Shown here in pieces: positions 8,914-16,364 of a DNA stretch of 64,000 bases. Under the pieces are notes generated by a model. The model was not told where the DNA came from, did no database searches, and was given only the letters and a program-made list of their open reading frames with translations. A program made the position numbers and the translations under genes. Source of the DNA: Flavonifractor sp052065355. GTDB lineage: Bacteria; Bacillota; Clostridia; Oscillospirales; Oscillospiraceae. The stretch's first letter is position 1; each line of letters begins with the position of its first letter. The stretch spans positions 207,799 to 271,798 of the forward strand of contig NZ_JBQHUF010000003.1 in the NCBI RefSeq assembly GCF_052065355.1, given 5' to 3'.

Positions 8914-9945
8914 ATGAGTAACTCTATGGTAGAGATGATTGACAATCGAATACATAACATTTTCTCTGTGCCGGAAGCTTATGCTTTATCCCCATTTGAC
9001 CTTGAAGGCTTTCGAGACCATCTTCTTTTTACAATCTTAAAGGATTCGTATGACATCGTTGTACCAAAGAAATCGGTAAGAGCCAGTCGAGGATCAGATG
9101 CTGATGACCTCCGTATGCGCGATAGCCGTATGAAAGCATATGCGCAGTACTATAGAGACCTCCAATACAAGCGAATCAAAGAGAACACCGGCATCGAGGT
9201 CCCTGAACTGCTCTCAAAGGATGTTTCCTCTATGAAAGGAAAGTTGTCTGGGCATCAGTTGAGCGAGATGCAGTATTTCGAACTCAACACAATGGCGGAG
9301 CAACCTCTTCTTAAGGCAATCATTAACAAGCGAATCTGTGATGTAAAGAAAATATCAAATGCAACGTTTAAGGAATACTACAGCAAGTATGATGAGTTGC
9401 TAGAAAGCCTTGTAGCCAAGCTTGACGGTTCCGATGATGACGTGCTTTTCGCGGCCGTAGCTTTGTTTACATTAGAGTGGAAATACCAAATAGAATTGTT
9501 CTATGCTTGCGCGGTGCAAGCAGAAAACCTGGGGATAGACGAGGTTCCGGTTGAGAGAATCGGTACTCTGTGTGCGGAATTGAATATGGTCATCCCGCCG
9601 GACTTTACAACGAAGCTTCATACAGAAAGCCGCTTTGTACTGCACAGAATGGACTTAGTACAAAGTGTGTATTCTGCAAGCGAAGAAGAATGGGCAGAAA
9701 TTGAGGATAAGCTTTATCAATATTTTACTGCCGAGTACTACATAAAAAATGAAATCGTTCGCAAATGGACACTTTCGGAGTTCTTCGCTCGGTACTCTAC
9801 GAAAGCACAGTGGGCCGATTTTATTAGGCAGCATTATGACTTGAGAAAGATATACGCACCGCGGGAATGGACAAACAAACGCATCCGATACATTCGGAAA
9901 ATCTACCAGGCAATCGTTCGTGACGTTGAGCCTCCGAAATTATAG
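8914..9945 (+). CDS. Unrecognised 343-aa protein
   Basis: The ATG at 8914 has an AGGAGGTG site at 8901-8908. An upstream ATG-less extension is open but would run through a hairpin. The protein is largely helical, acidic and lysine-rich, without signal peptide or membrane segments. I see no nucleotide-binding or catalytic motif. The C-terminus is basic (REWTNKRIRYIRKIYQ), compatible with nucleic-acid contact. It is the last gene before a strong terminator and shares base composition with the restriction genes, so it may be part of the same defence cassette or cargo of the host element. Confidence 0.8.
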   Translation: MSNSMVEMIDNRIHNIFSVPEAYALSPFDLEGFRDHLLFTILKDSYDIVVPKKSVRASRGSDADDLRMRDSRMKAYAQYYRDLQYKRIKENTGIEVPELLSKDVSSMKGKLSGHQLSEMQYFELNTMAEQPLLKAIINKRICDVKKISNATFKEYYSKYDELLESLVAKLDGSDDDVLFAAVALFTLEWKYQIELFYACAVQAENLGIDEVPVERIGTLCAELNMVIPPDFTTKLHTESRFVLHRMDLVQSVYSASEEEWAEIEDKLYQYFTAEYYIKNEIVRKWTLSEFFARYSTKAQWADFIRQHYDLRKIYAPREWTNKRIRYIRKIYQAIVRDVEPPKL

Positions 9946-9994
9946 TTTTTCCGATTTTCCGTTCTTAATGAGACAACTTAATAAAAGATATCAT

Positions 9995-10042
9995 GAAGCC
10001 AGAATCGTGTGATAGACCACATGGTTCTGGCTTCTTTTTTAT
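9995..10042 (+). terminator. Terminator after the 343-aa gene
   Basis: GAAGCCAGAA (9995-10004) pairs with TTCTGGCTTC (10025-10034), with more pairing in the inner TGTG/CACA part, followed by TTTTTTATTTT. It closes the transcription unit that begins at the HTH gene. Confidence 0.8.
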
Positions 10043-10094
10043 TTTGTTACACGTTTTGTAGCAAAAAAGAGCCTATTTCGCACCAAGGGTGAGT

Positions 10095-10109
10095 GGACAT
10101 GACGTGTCC
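10095..10109. repeat. Palindrome GGACATGACGTGTCC
   Basis: Near-perfect dyad, related to the element at 8845-8859 (12 of 15 bases equal). The two copies flank the 343-aa gene. An operator for a regulator of the cassette is the simplest reading. Confidence 0.4.
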
Positions 10110-10144
10110 GTTTTTCAAAAAAATCTTGGTGTATAAGTTAAGTA

Positions 10145-10231
10145 GATACAGGCCGCAAGGCTTATATCGCCTCGCTGATAGCTGAACAGGGCCGCTCCCT
10201 GTTGCTCAACGGCTCTCGGCGGACAAGTTAA
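10145..10231 (+). pseudogene. Possible 28-codon gene remnant
   Basis: An open stretch translating to TGRKAYIASLIAEQGRSLLL and a few more residues, ending at TAA, has protein-like composition. An in-frame stop lies immediately before it and there is no start codon. It may be the tail of a deleted phage or element gene; chance is also possible. Confidence 0.2.
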
Positions 10232-10335
10232 TAACACGGCTTCCTTGTGAGCGGGATGCCGCAGACCGAGACGGAGAAGTTCTCCGCCGGACTGTGGTTA
10301 GTTTTCTGCACCCATTTTGCAGCCGTGCCTTGAAG

Positions 10336-10372
10336 TCCTCCGTTTCGGATCAACCGATTCGGAGGATTTTTT
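10336..10372 (+). terminator. Terminator-like hairpin
   Basis: TCCTCCG (10336-10342) pairs with CGGAGGA (10360-10366), with an inner CGG/CCG extension, followed by TTTTTT. No intact gene ends just upstream, so it is probably left from a lost gene. Confidence 0.65.
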
Positions 10373-10499
10373 ATGCGACTCAAAAAGACTAACAAGACTA
10401 ACAGGACTACCTACACTTATGTATGTACGCGCGTATAGAGAAATTTTCGAGGTTGTCCACCTTCTTGTCCAGGGCAATTAAAAAGATGGAGTGCAAACC

Positions 10500-10781
10500 A
10501 TGAATGAAAAGATACTGGAACGAAAGCTGACAGCCAAGGTAAAAAGCATGGGCGGTCTCTCCCTCAAATTTACTTCACCCGGTTTTGACGGAGTGCCTGA
10601 CCGCATCGTGTTATTACCGGGAGGTCACATCGGCTTCGTTGAAATTAAAACTACCGGGTTGAAACCCCGTCCCCTGCAAGTACGCAGAAAAAGGCAGCTT
10701 GAGCAGCTCGGCTTTTTAGCTTACTGCCTGGATGCCGAAGAACAGATAGGAGGAATACTCGATGAAATACGATCCTCATAA
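10500..10781 (+). CDS. VRR-NUC domain nuclease of phage type
   Basis: 93 aa from the ATG at 10500 (GATGGAG 8 bases upstream). The PD-(D/E)XK-type core is visible as FDGVPDRIVLLPGG followed by IGFVEIKTTG, and the chain ends shortly after. Stand-alone VRR-NUC proteins of this size sit beside SNF2 helicases in Firmicutes prophages and probably act as structure-specific nucleases in DNA replication or recombination. The same pairing is seen here: the helicase gene begins inside its last 20 bases. It is likely a prophage remnant. Confidence 0.8.
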   Translation: MNEKILERKLTAKVKSMGGLSLKFTSPGFDGVPDRIVLLPGGHIGFVEIKTTGLKPRPLQVRRKRQLEQLGFLAYCLDAEEQIGGILDEIRSS

Positions 10782-11373
10782 ATATCAGTCCTACGCGACT
10801 GACTTCATCATAAACCATCCCATAGCGGCTGTTTTCCTTGAGATGGGTCTTGGTAAGAGCGTCATTACGCTGACGGCGATCACAAAGCTGAAAGCAGAAG
10901 ACGCTATCTGCAAAGTCCTCGTCATCGCACCGCTTCGTGTGGCAAGAGATACATGGCCTTCCGAGATTGCCAAATGGGATCACCTTAAAAATCTCGACTA
11001 TGCCGTTGCCGTAGGAACGGAGGCAGAAAGAAAAGCAGCGATCCGAAAAGATGCCACGGTCACCATCATCAACAGAGAGAATGTGGACTGGCTCATAAAC
11101 AAAAGCGGACTTCCGTTTGACTTCGATATGGTGGTCATCGATGAGCTTTCATCCTTCAAGTCCTACGGAGCAAAACGCTTCAAGGCGCTTCTGAAAGTAA
11201 GACCGTTCATCAAAAGAATCGTATTCAGTGTCATGTACTCCTATGTGGGGAGCGACACACAATTTGACGCATTTCTGAAAATGCTGATTCATGATTACCT
11301 TGCCGTAGATAACCCTTTCGCACAAGCAGAAGAGCAGCGGGTTGTTGGTTTGGTAGAATCAAATCATAACTGA
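10762..11373 (+). pseudogene. Truncated SNF2/DEAD-like phage helicase
   Basis: The first 150 residues are a clear SNF2-type helicase start: Walker A FLEMGLGKSVITL, motif Ia VLVIAPLRVARDTWP, and motif II VVIDELSSFK. Full phage homologues are about 450 aa and continue with a TGTP motif III and a second RecA-like domain. Here the sequence after FIKRIVFS (about position 11226) switches to an unrelated 50-residue tail, MYSYVGSDTQFDAFLKML and onward, and stops. This is the expected result of a mobile element inserting into the gene, with the tail contributed by the element that carries the two serine recombinases. Not expected to be a working helicase. Confidence 0.75.
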
Positions 11374-11390
11374 GCTCTTTTCATGGCTAT

Positions 11391-11406
11391 TCACAGATGT
11401 CTGTGA
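11391..11406. repeat. Palindrome TCACAGATGTCTGTGA before the recombinase pair
   Basis: A dyad with 7-base arms around central TG, just after the truncated helicase and 48 bases before the first recombinase gene. It shares the core GATGTC with a second dyad right after the second recombinase (14401-14414). It may be part of a crossover or binding site, or a promoter operator. Speculative. Confidence 0.3.
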
Positions 11407-11453
11407 TATGTTCTGTTTGCAAAATCAACTCTACCAGAGAGGAGGTGCCGTGA

Positions 11454-13115
11454 GTGAAGGTCTGGCTCTACTATCGTCTCTCCAGAGATGAGGACAAGGA
11501 ACTTAATTCTCTCAGCAATCAGCGGAATATCATCTACCACTACGCCGTTACCAATGGACACGAAGTCGTGGGCGAATCCTTCGATGACAATGTCAGCGGG
11601 ATGCACTTCAATCGTGCTGGAATCGATAAAATCTATGAAGTAGTAGAAGCCGGACGGATCGAGGCCATTGTGGTAAAAGACCTCTCCCGGCTGGGACGGC
11701 ACCGTACCCAGACCGCTCTGTTCATCGACTATCTCCGGGAACACAATGTTCGAGTGCTCTCCGCAACGGAAAATATCGACACCTTTAATGAGGCGGATGA
11801 TCTTATCATTGGATTCAAGGGGCTGGTCAATGACTTCTATGCTCGGGACGGCAGCCGACGAGTCCGCACAGGATATCGTCAGAAGCAAAAAGAAGGCTTT
11901 GTCATGATTCCGCCCTTTGGATACTTCAAGGATAAGAACACCAAGCAGGTTGTCATTGTGGAAGAAGCCGCTGAAACGGTCCGGATGATTTTCACAGCCT
12001 ACATCGGCGGTCATGGCCTAAAGGCGATCGCCAAAATGCTCAATGAGCAAAAGCGGAAAACCCCGGCGCTGACGCAGTTGGGACTTCTGAATAAGCACAC
12101 TCCCAATACACAGGACATTATCTTAAAAAAGTATCTCTGGGATGGGAGGATGGTGGGCCGCATTCTGCAAGACGAGAGTTACATCGGTACGTTGATCTGC
12201 CACAAAAGTGAGCGCAACAAGATCAACAAGACCTTCCGCTTCACGGAACCCGAGGAGCAGTTTAGGCACGAGAACTTCTTCCCACCCATTATATCCAGAG
12301 AAATTTGGGAGCACACTCAGGTACTGCTGGCGGAAAGGAAAAAACGAAATGTCCGGGCCGGAGCCAATCAGAGTATCCTGCGATATGGAGGCCTACTGCG
12401 CTGTGAGGACTGCGGTCGCTCCTTTGTGGGAAAACGAATCCACCTAAAAAGTGGAGAGCGGGTGGAGTATTCCTGTGACACCTATCACAGATATGGGAAG
12501 GAATACTGCTCCTCCCACGCGGTGGATGAGCGTATCCTGGATGAGCTCATCACCAAGGAACTGATGCAGACCAAGGCAATGTATGAGAAAAACTTCCAGG
12601 CTATGGAGCAACTGATTAACCAATGGCAGCCAAAGGCCAGTGCCGCTACCGCTCAAATCAAAAAGCAGCAGGAGCGAATCGCCATGCTGGAGGAAGAAAT
12701 GGAGGCCATCTTGATGGAACGGATTCGGGATAAAGCCAACACCGAGCGTTATGACCGGATGATCCAGAAGCGGGAAGCTGAGATCGTAGCGGCCCGAAAG
12801 CAGATCGAAGAACGGCAAAATATTGAGGAAACTTTGCGTGGCCGGCAAGCTAAGCTGAAGCGGGACATCAGTATGATGAATGATATTTTGAAAGAGGGAC
12901 ACCTAAGTGAAGCCCATCTGCGCCTGCTGGTGGACAAAATCTATGTCCACGAAGAAGACGGAAAGCTATCTCTGGATATCTGTCTAAAAGCTCCCTTTCG
13001 GGACCATCTGGACATCTATGAAAATGGGGAGCAAACAGAATGCTGGGTTCCTCACAGCTACGGATTTGAACTCCTGGATGATATCATTCCAAACAATTTA
13101 CATGAAAATGAGTGA
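11454..13115 (+). CDS. Large serine recombinase, first of a tandem pair
   Basis: 553 aa, GTG start with GAGGAGGTG upstream. Resolvase domain (1-150) with the catalytic serine in YYRLSRDEDK (Ser10) and the conserved DLSRLGRHRTQ. It is followed by the recombinase domain (FVMIPPFGYFKD onward), a zinc ribbon (RCEDCGRSFVG with SCDTYHRYGKEYCSSH) and a long coiled coil near residues 370-470. It catalyses site-specific integration or excision of a mobile element through a Ser-DNA intermediate. It overlaps the second recombinase by four bases (GTGA), so the two are probably translated together, as in CcrA/CcrB-type pairs. Confidence 0.9.
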   Translation: MKVWLYYRLSRDEDKELNSLSNQRNIIYHYAVTNGHEVVGESFDDNVSGMHFNRAGIDKIYEVVEAGRIEAIVVKDLSRLGRHRTQTALFIDYLREHNVRVLSATENIDTFNEADDLIIGFKGLVNDFYARDGSRRVRTGYRQKQKEGFVMIPPFGYFKDKNTKQVVIVEEAAETVRMIFTAYIGGHGLKAIAKMLNEQKRKTPALTQLGLLNKHTPNTQDIILKKYLWDGRMVGRILQDESYIGTLICHKSERNKINKTFRFTEPEEQFRHENFFPPIISREIWEHTQVLLAERKKRNVRAGANQSILRYGGLLRCEDCGRSFVGKRIHLKSGERVEYSCDTYHRYGKEYCSSHAVDERILDELITKELMQTKAMYEKNFQAMEQLINQWQPKASAATAQIKKQQERIAMLEEEMEAILMERIRDKANTERYDRMIQKREAEIVAARKQIEERQNIEETLRGRQAKLKRDISMMNDILKEGHLSEAHLRLLVDKIYVHEEDGKLSLDICLKAPFRDHLDIYENGEQTECWVPHSYGFELLDDIIPNNLHENE

Positions 13116-14401
13116 GTAATATGAGGGTGTGGATTTATTCCAGATTATCCAATGATGACGATTGCGAAATGAATTCCCTGCTGAATCAGCAGGACATCTG
13201 CCGAACCTTTGCAGAGCGGCAGGGGTATCGGATCATGGGACAGTCTTCTGATGATAATGCCAGCGGTATGAACTTCAGCCGCCGTGGGCTGGATGAGCTC
13301 ACGGCGGTTGTAGATGCCGGCAGGCTGGACGCTGTCCTCGTCAAAGATCTCTCCCGCCTGGGGCGACACAGGACGCAGACGGCTCTGTTTATCGATTACC
13401 TGCGGGAACGCGGTGTTCGGGTGATCTCTGTCACAGAAGGGCTGGACACCGCCTCAGATGAGGATGATTTGGTCATCGGCGTCCGTGGCCTGATGAACGA
13501 CTACTACGCCAAAGATATCGGGAAAAAGATCCGGTCCGGTTACCGGCAAAAGCAGCGGGAGGGCATCGTGATCACCCCTCCCTTTGGCTACTGGAAAGAT
13601 CGCAACACCAACACGGTCAAGCTCCACCCAGAGGCAGCAGAAACCGTTCGGATGATCTATTCTCTGTACTTACAGGGCTTTGGGCAGAAAGAGATTGCCC
13701 GCAGGCTCAATGATTTGGGACGAAAGACCCCAGCGCAGCTCAGGGCGGAACAGTGCGGACGAGAAGTGCGGGCTGCGTATAAAACCAGAGATAATCGCTA
13801 TCTCTGGACATATACCAGTATAAAAAATGTGCTGACAGAAGAGAGCTATACTGGGGTTCTTATTAACCATCGGTCAGAAACCCAGGATGGCAAGGCAAAA
13901 CGATTGGAACAGGCGGAATGGTATCGCCACGAAAACTTCTTCCCGGTTATCGTGGAACCGGATGTATGGAAACTGGCTCAGCAACGGCTGAAAGAGCAGG
14001 CCCGGCCAGCCAACGGAAACCGCTCTAAGCACCGCTATGCCGGATTGCTCCGGTGCCAGGAGTGCGGAAATGTATTTGTTCCCATGATCCGGTACTGGAA
14101 CGGCAAGCGGCGTGTGGAGTATGTCTGCAAGGGCTACCACCGAAGTGGGAAAAGCTATTGTAGCTCCCACCGTATCCACGAAGAAACGCTGGACGCCATG
14201 GTGTGGGAGTACCTCAGGGCGGTTCGGGACAGCCATGTTAAAGAGCAGAAGAAACTTGTGAAACTGCAAAAAATGTGGACGTTGAGGAAACCGTTCCTCG
14301 ACGCCCACATTTCTATATTGAAGAAAAAAGTTGCAGATCTAGAATATGAGCTGGATTCACTCATGATAGAGCAAATAAGGAGTGGAAGACCCAGCAACTA
14401 A
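13112..14401 (+). CDS. Large serine recombinase, second of the pair, C-terminally shortened
   Basis: 429 aa with the same plan as its neighbour: YSRLSNDDDC catalytic serine region, DLSRLGRHRTQ, ITPPFGYWKDR, and a zinc ribbon (RCQECGNVFVP and CKGYHRSGKSYCSSH). The coiled coil starts (KKKVADLEYELDSLMIEQIR) but the protein ends there, about 120 residues earlier than the first recombinase. The coiled coil and tail control directionality and tetramer synapsis in this family, so the shortened form may be inactive, or may act only with its partner. GTG at 13112 or ATG at 13121 may be the start. Confidence 0.85.
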   Translation: MSNMRVWIYSRLSNDDDCEMNSLLNQQDICRTFAERQGYRIMGQSSDDNASGMNFSRRGLDELTAVVDAGRLDAVLVKDLSRLGRHRTQTALFIDYLRERGVRVISVTEGLDTASDEDDLVIGVRGLMNDYYAKDIGKKIRSGYRQKQREGIVITPPFGYWKDRNTNTVKLHPEAAETVRMIYSLYLQGFGQKEIARRLNDLGRKTPAQLRAEQCGREVRAAYKTRDNRYLWTYTSIKNVLTEESYTGVLINHRSETQDGKAKRLEQAEWYRHENFFPVIVEPDVWKLAQQRLKEQARPANGNRSKHRYAGLLRCQECGNVFVPMIRYWNGKRRVEYVCKGYHRSGKSYCSSHRIHEETLDAMVWEYLRAVRDSHVKEQKKLVKLQKMWTLRKPFLDAHISILKKKVADLEYELDSLMIEQIRSGRPSN

Positions 14402-14414
14402 GGTGATGTCACCT
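14401..14414. repeat. Palindrome AGGTGATGTCACCT at the recombinase 3' end
   Basis: A perfect dyad around TG beginning at the last base of the recombinase stop codon. A version differing at one base lies at 14646-14659 in opposite orientation, so the intact tRNA-Leu and its terminator sit between the two. It may be a remnant of an element end. Confidence 0.35.
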
Positions 14415-14455
14415 ATCTGTACTGTGAACAATTCTGTTCTTTCTGATTTTGTTTC

Positions 14456-14504
14456 AAAAAAACTTTAGAGCAAGGATTTCTGACATGAAACCTTGCTCTA
14501 AAGT
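14456..14504 (-). terminator. Terminator of the tRNA-Leu unit
   Basis: A perfect 14-bp inverted repeat (14462-14475 and 14491-14504) lies 2 bases past the tRNA 3' end on the minus strand. It is followed on that strand by seven T residues. Strong intrinsic terminator. Confidence 0.85.
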
Positions 14505-14506
14505 TA

Positions 14507-14591
14507 TGGTACGGGTAGTGGGACTCGAACCCACAAGCCTTGCGGCACTGGAACCTAAATCCAGCATGTTTACCAATTTCATCATACCCGC
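14507..14591 (-). tRNA. tRNA-Leu (anticodon TAG)
   Basis: 85 nt on the minus strand: acceptor GCGGGTA pairs with TACCCGT (one G-T pair), then A and an encoded CCA. Anticodon arm CTGGA-TTTAGGT-TCCAG gives anticodon TAG, the variable arm is long, and the T-arm contains GGTTCGAGTCC. It reads the CUA family of Leu codons. It is the last member of a small transcription unit starting at the promoter near 14808-14836 and marks the border between accessory and core DNA. Confidence 0.95.
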
Positions 14592-14654
14592 ATATATGAG
14601 CAGCAGGAACACTCCGCCGCTATTTTTACGCAAAAATCTTCACTGAGGTGACAG

Positions 14655-14694
14655 CACCTAAATCTCGCATGTCTACCAATTCCATCACAGGCGC
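14655..14694 (-). pseudogene. 5' half of a tRNA-Leu
   Basis: On the minus strand the sequence begins GCGCCTG and continues through a normal tRNA-Leu D-arm (GGAATTGGTAGA) to GAGATTTAGG, i.e. up to the anticodon. The anticodon stem partner, T-arm and 3' acceptor strand are missing. It is a truncated copy between an intact tRNA and another degenerate one, in the same orientation and the same transcript. Confidence 0.55.
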
Positions 14695-14713
14695 ATATTT
14701 AGTTTTAAAGATC

Positions 14714-14797
14714 GCGGGCACCGGAAATGAAGCGATAGAACTTCACTGAGGAGACCGCGCCTAAATCTCGCGCGTCTGCCAATTCCGTCATGCTCGC
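14714..14797 (-). pseudogene. Degenerate tRNA-Leu, first in the unit
   Basis: 84 nt on the minus strand, from GCGAGCA to TGCCCGC, which pair at 6 of 7 acceptor positions. The D-arm is intact (GGAATTGGCAGA) and the TTTAGG anticodon loop start is present. The anticodon 3' stem is disrupted and the T-arm is replaced by TGAAG-TTCTATCG-CTTCA without a GTTCRA loop. No CCA follows. Probably a decayed tRNA-Leu gene directly after a good promoter. Its 3' half shares CTCAGTGAAG with the half-copy downstream. Confidence 0.5.
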
Positions 14798-14807
14798 AGA
14801 TGTGTTT

Positions 14808-14836
14808 AGTTTAGCATTGGATGGGTAAATTGTCAA
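14808..14836 (-). promoter_or_regulatory. Promoter of the tRNA-Leu unit
   Basis: Read on the minus strand: TTGACA (14831-14836), 17-base spacer, TAAACT (14808-14813). Transcription would start about 10 bases before the first degenerate tRNA. Confidence 0.7.
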
Positions 14837-14865
14837 TTGCGCTTCCACAGCAATACAGGTATAAT
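14837..14865 (+). promoter_or_regulatory. Promoter of the pyridoxal kinase gene
   Basis: TTGCGC (14837-14842), 17-base spacer, TATAAT (14860-14865). It is back-to-back with the tRNA promoter: the two -35 boxes are adjacent. Confidence 0.7.
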
Positions 14866-14903
14866 AGAAGCTGCTATTGACGTCACCAGAAGGAGGAGTC
14901 GAT

Positions 14904-15749
14904 ATGGCGCACGCGCCGAGGATCGCGGCCATTCAGGATATTTCGGGTATCGGACGATGCTCTATGACGGTTATTCTGCCGGTATTGGCCGCTATGGGCG
15001 GACAATGCTGTCCCCTGCCCACCGCTTATCTGTCTGCCCATACTGCATTTCCGCCCAGCGAACGAGCTACCTTTTTGGATATGACAGGGCAGATGGCTGG
15101 AACCGCCGGACATTGGGCCGAGTTGGGTGTGACCTTTGACGCGGTATACAGCGGATTTTTGGGTTCTGTGGGGCAGTTTGAGTTGATTGAAGACTTTTAC
15201 CGGCAGTTCCGCACGAAAGATACCCTGGTGTTGGTGGACCCGGTAATGGGGGACCACGGCAAGCCCTACCGTACCTATACCCCTGATATGTGCAGGCGGA
15301 TGGGACAGTTGGCGGCACAAGCGGATGTAATCACCCCCAACCTCACCGAGGCAGCTCTGCTGCTGGGCGAGGCATACGAGGATCTTCCGAGGGACAAGCA
15401 GGGGATCCAACATAGTCTGGAGCGGCTGAGCATGGACGGAAAGCGCTCCGTTGTGTTGACCGGGGTAAGCCTGGAGCCGGGGCAGATCGGCGCCGGATTC
15501 TTTGACCGGACCACCGGACAGACCGGCTTTGCCATGGCCCGGCAGGAACCTGCCCAGTTCCCGGGGACCGGAGACCTGTTTGCCAGTGTGGTACTGGGTA
15601 CCCTGCTGCGGGGTGAAAGCCTGGAACGTGCGGCTCGGCGGGGCGCAGAATTTGTGCAGCATTGTGTTGCGCATACGCTGGCGCAGGGAACACCTATTTT
15701 GGAGGGCGTACAGTTTGAACCGCTGCTGTGTGAATTAATGACACCGTAA
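14904..15749 (+). CDS. Pyridoxamine/pyridoxal kinase (PdxY-like)
   Basis: 281 aa from the ATG at 14904 (AAGGAGGAG site). Ribokinase-fold enzyme: N-terminal AIQDISGIGRCSMTVILPVL, the substrate-side DPVMGDHGKPY, VITPNLTEAALLLGE, and the phosphate/anion-hole signature FPGTGDLFASVVLG with the catalytic Asp in GTGD. It phosphorylates pyridoxal, pyridoxine or pyridoxamine with ATP in PLP salvage. The length is normal. It is a single-gene unit between its own promoter and a terminator. Confidence 0.87.
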   Translation: MAHAPRIAAIQDISGIGRCSMTVILPVLAAMGGQCCPLPTAYLSAHTAFPPSERATFLDMTGQMAGTAGHWAELGVTFDAVYSGFLGSVGQFELIEDFYRQFRTKDTLVLVDPVMGDHGKPYRTYTPDMCRRMGQLAAQADVITPNLTEAALLLGEAYEDLPRDKQGIQHSLERLSMDGKRSVVLTGVSLEPGQIGAGFFDRTTGQTGFAMARQEPAQFPGTGDLFASVVLGTLLRGESLERAARRGAEFVQHCVAHTLAQGTPILEGVQFEPLLCELMTP

Positions 15750-15754
15750 ATAGA

Positions 15755-15797
15755 AAACAGCATCCCCCACGGCAGAAGCTGTGGGGGATGCTGTTTT
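15755..15797. terminator. Bidirectional terminator
   Basis: A 16-bp stem (15755-15770 with 15781-15796) with a 10-base loop, flanked by A-rich and T-rich sides. It serves the kinase gene and the convergent HPr-like gene. Confidence 0.8.
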
Positions 15798-15809
15798 GTT
15801 TTCTGCCTA

Positions 15810-16058
15810 TCAGGCGCGGGACATGGCGGCTTCCTGGGCACGGCGCTGGATTTCCAGCATGCGCACCACATACAGTGAGTCAGTGATCACTTTCATGGGC
15901 TTGGAGTAATCCAGGGCAAACAGACCCAGAAAAGACCGGGCGTCTACCCGGACCGTGTCTTCCGCATTGGCAATATACACCGGCTTATCCGCATGGACAG
16001 CAAGCTGCTGAAGATCGGCCAGCTCGGAAATAGAATCAATCTTCAGATCAAAAACCAT
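15810..16058 (-). CDS. HPr-like protein lacking the phosphorylatable histidine
   Basis: 82 aa. The second half follows the HPr pattern around the Ser46 region (VRVDARSFLGLFALDYSKPMKV), where HPr has a KSIMG...SL motif. The N-terminal segment that should read GIHARPA is replaced by ELADLQQLAVHADKPVY without the active His, so it cannot relay PTS phosphate. It may be a regulatory protein like Crh, or a structural relative. AAGGAGG lies 8 bases before the ATG. Single-gene unit on the minus strand. Confidence 0.65.
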   Translation of the reverse strand: MVFDLKIDSISELADLQQLAVHADKPVYIANAEDTVRVDARSFLGLFALDYSKPMKVITDSLYVVRMLEIQRRAQEAAMSRA

Positions 16059-16303
16059 AAGTGGTACCTCCTTGTATTTGACCAGGTGAGAGTATAGTAC
16101 AGATGCTTTTCAGATACAATGGGCAGACTGAATGAAATCGATAAAAGCTAAGAGTGCACTTAGATACAAAACAAATAAAAGTAAAACTATAAGGACTGTA
16201 TAAAATAATAATATGAGAAGCTGCGACGAAAATTTAGAATATATCTTTTGAATGCGCTACCTAAGCGAACTGTTAGCTGGGTTTTTGTAAAGATAAATCA
16301 TTA

Positions 16304-16331
16304 TTGACATATGCCGGAAAAGTGGTAAAAT
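16304..16331 (+). promoter_or_regulatory. Promoter of the DUF134/NifX-like pair
   Basis: TTGACA (16304-16309), 16-base spacer, TAAAAT (16326-16331). The 240 bases before it (16059-16303) are AT-rich, non-coding, and show no other structure I can support. Confidence 0.75.
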
Positions 16332-16364
16332 AAATGGCATAAGTCAGAAACGGAGGGAAGTGCT

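Larger units (their letters stand above)
10043..10499. other. Non-coding stretch between defence cassette and phage-type remnants
   Basis: About 450 bases with no credible full gene. It contains a palindrome (10095-10109), a short coding-like remnant (10145-10231) and a terminator-like hairpin (10336-10372). The last 100 bases are rich in ACTAAC-type repeats and lead to the VRR-NUC gene. It looks like the scar of deleted mobile-element genes. Confidence 0.5.

Noticed and set aside
14449..14646. Open frame containing VVGLEPTSLAALEPKSS
   Set aside because: It is a translation of the antisense of tRNA-Leu, a well-known annotation artefact.
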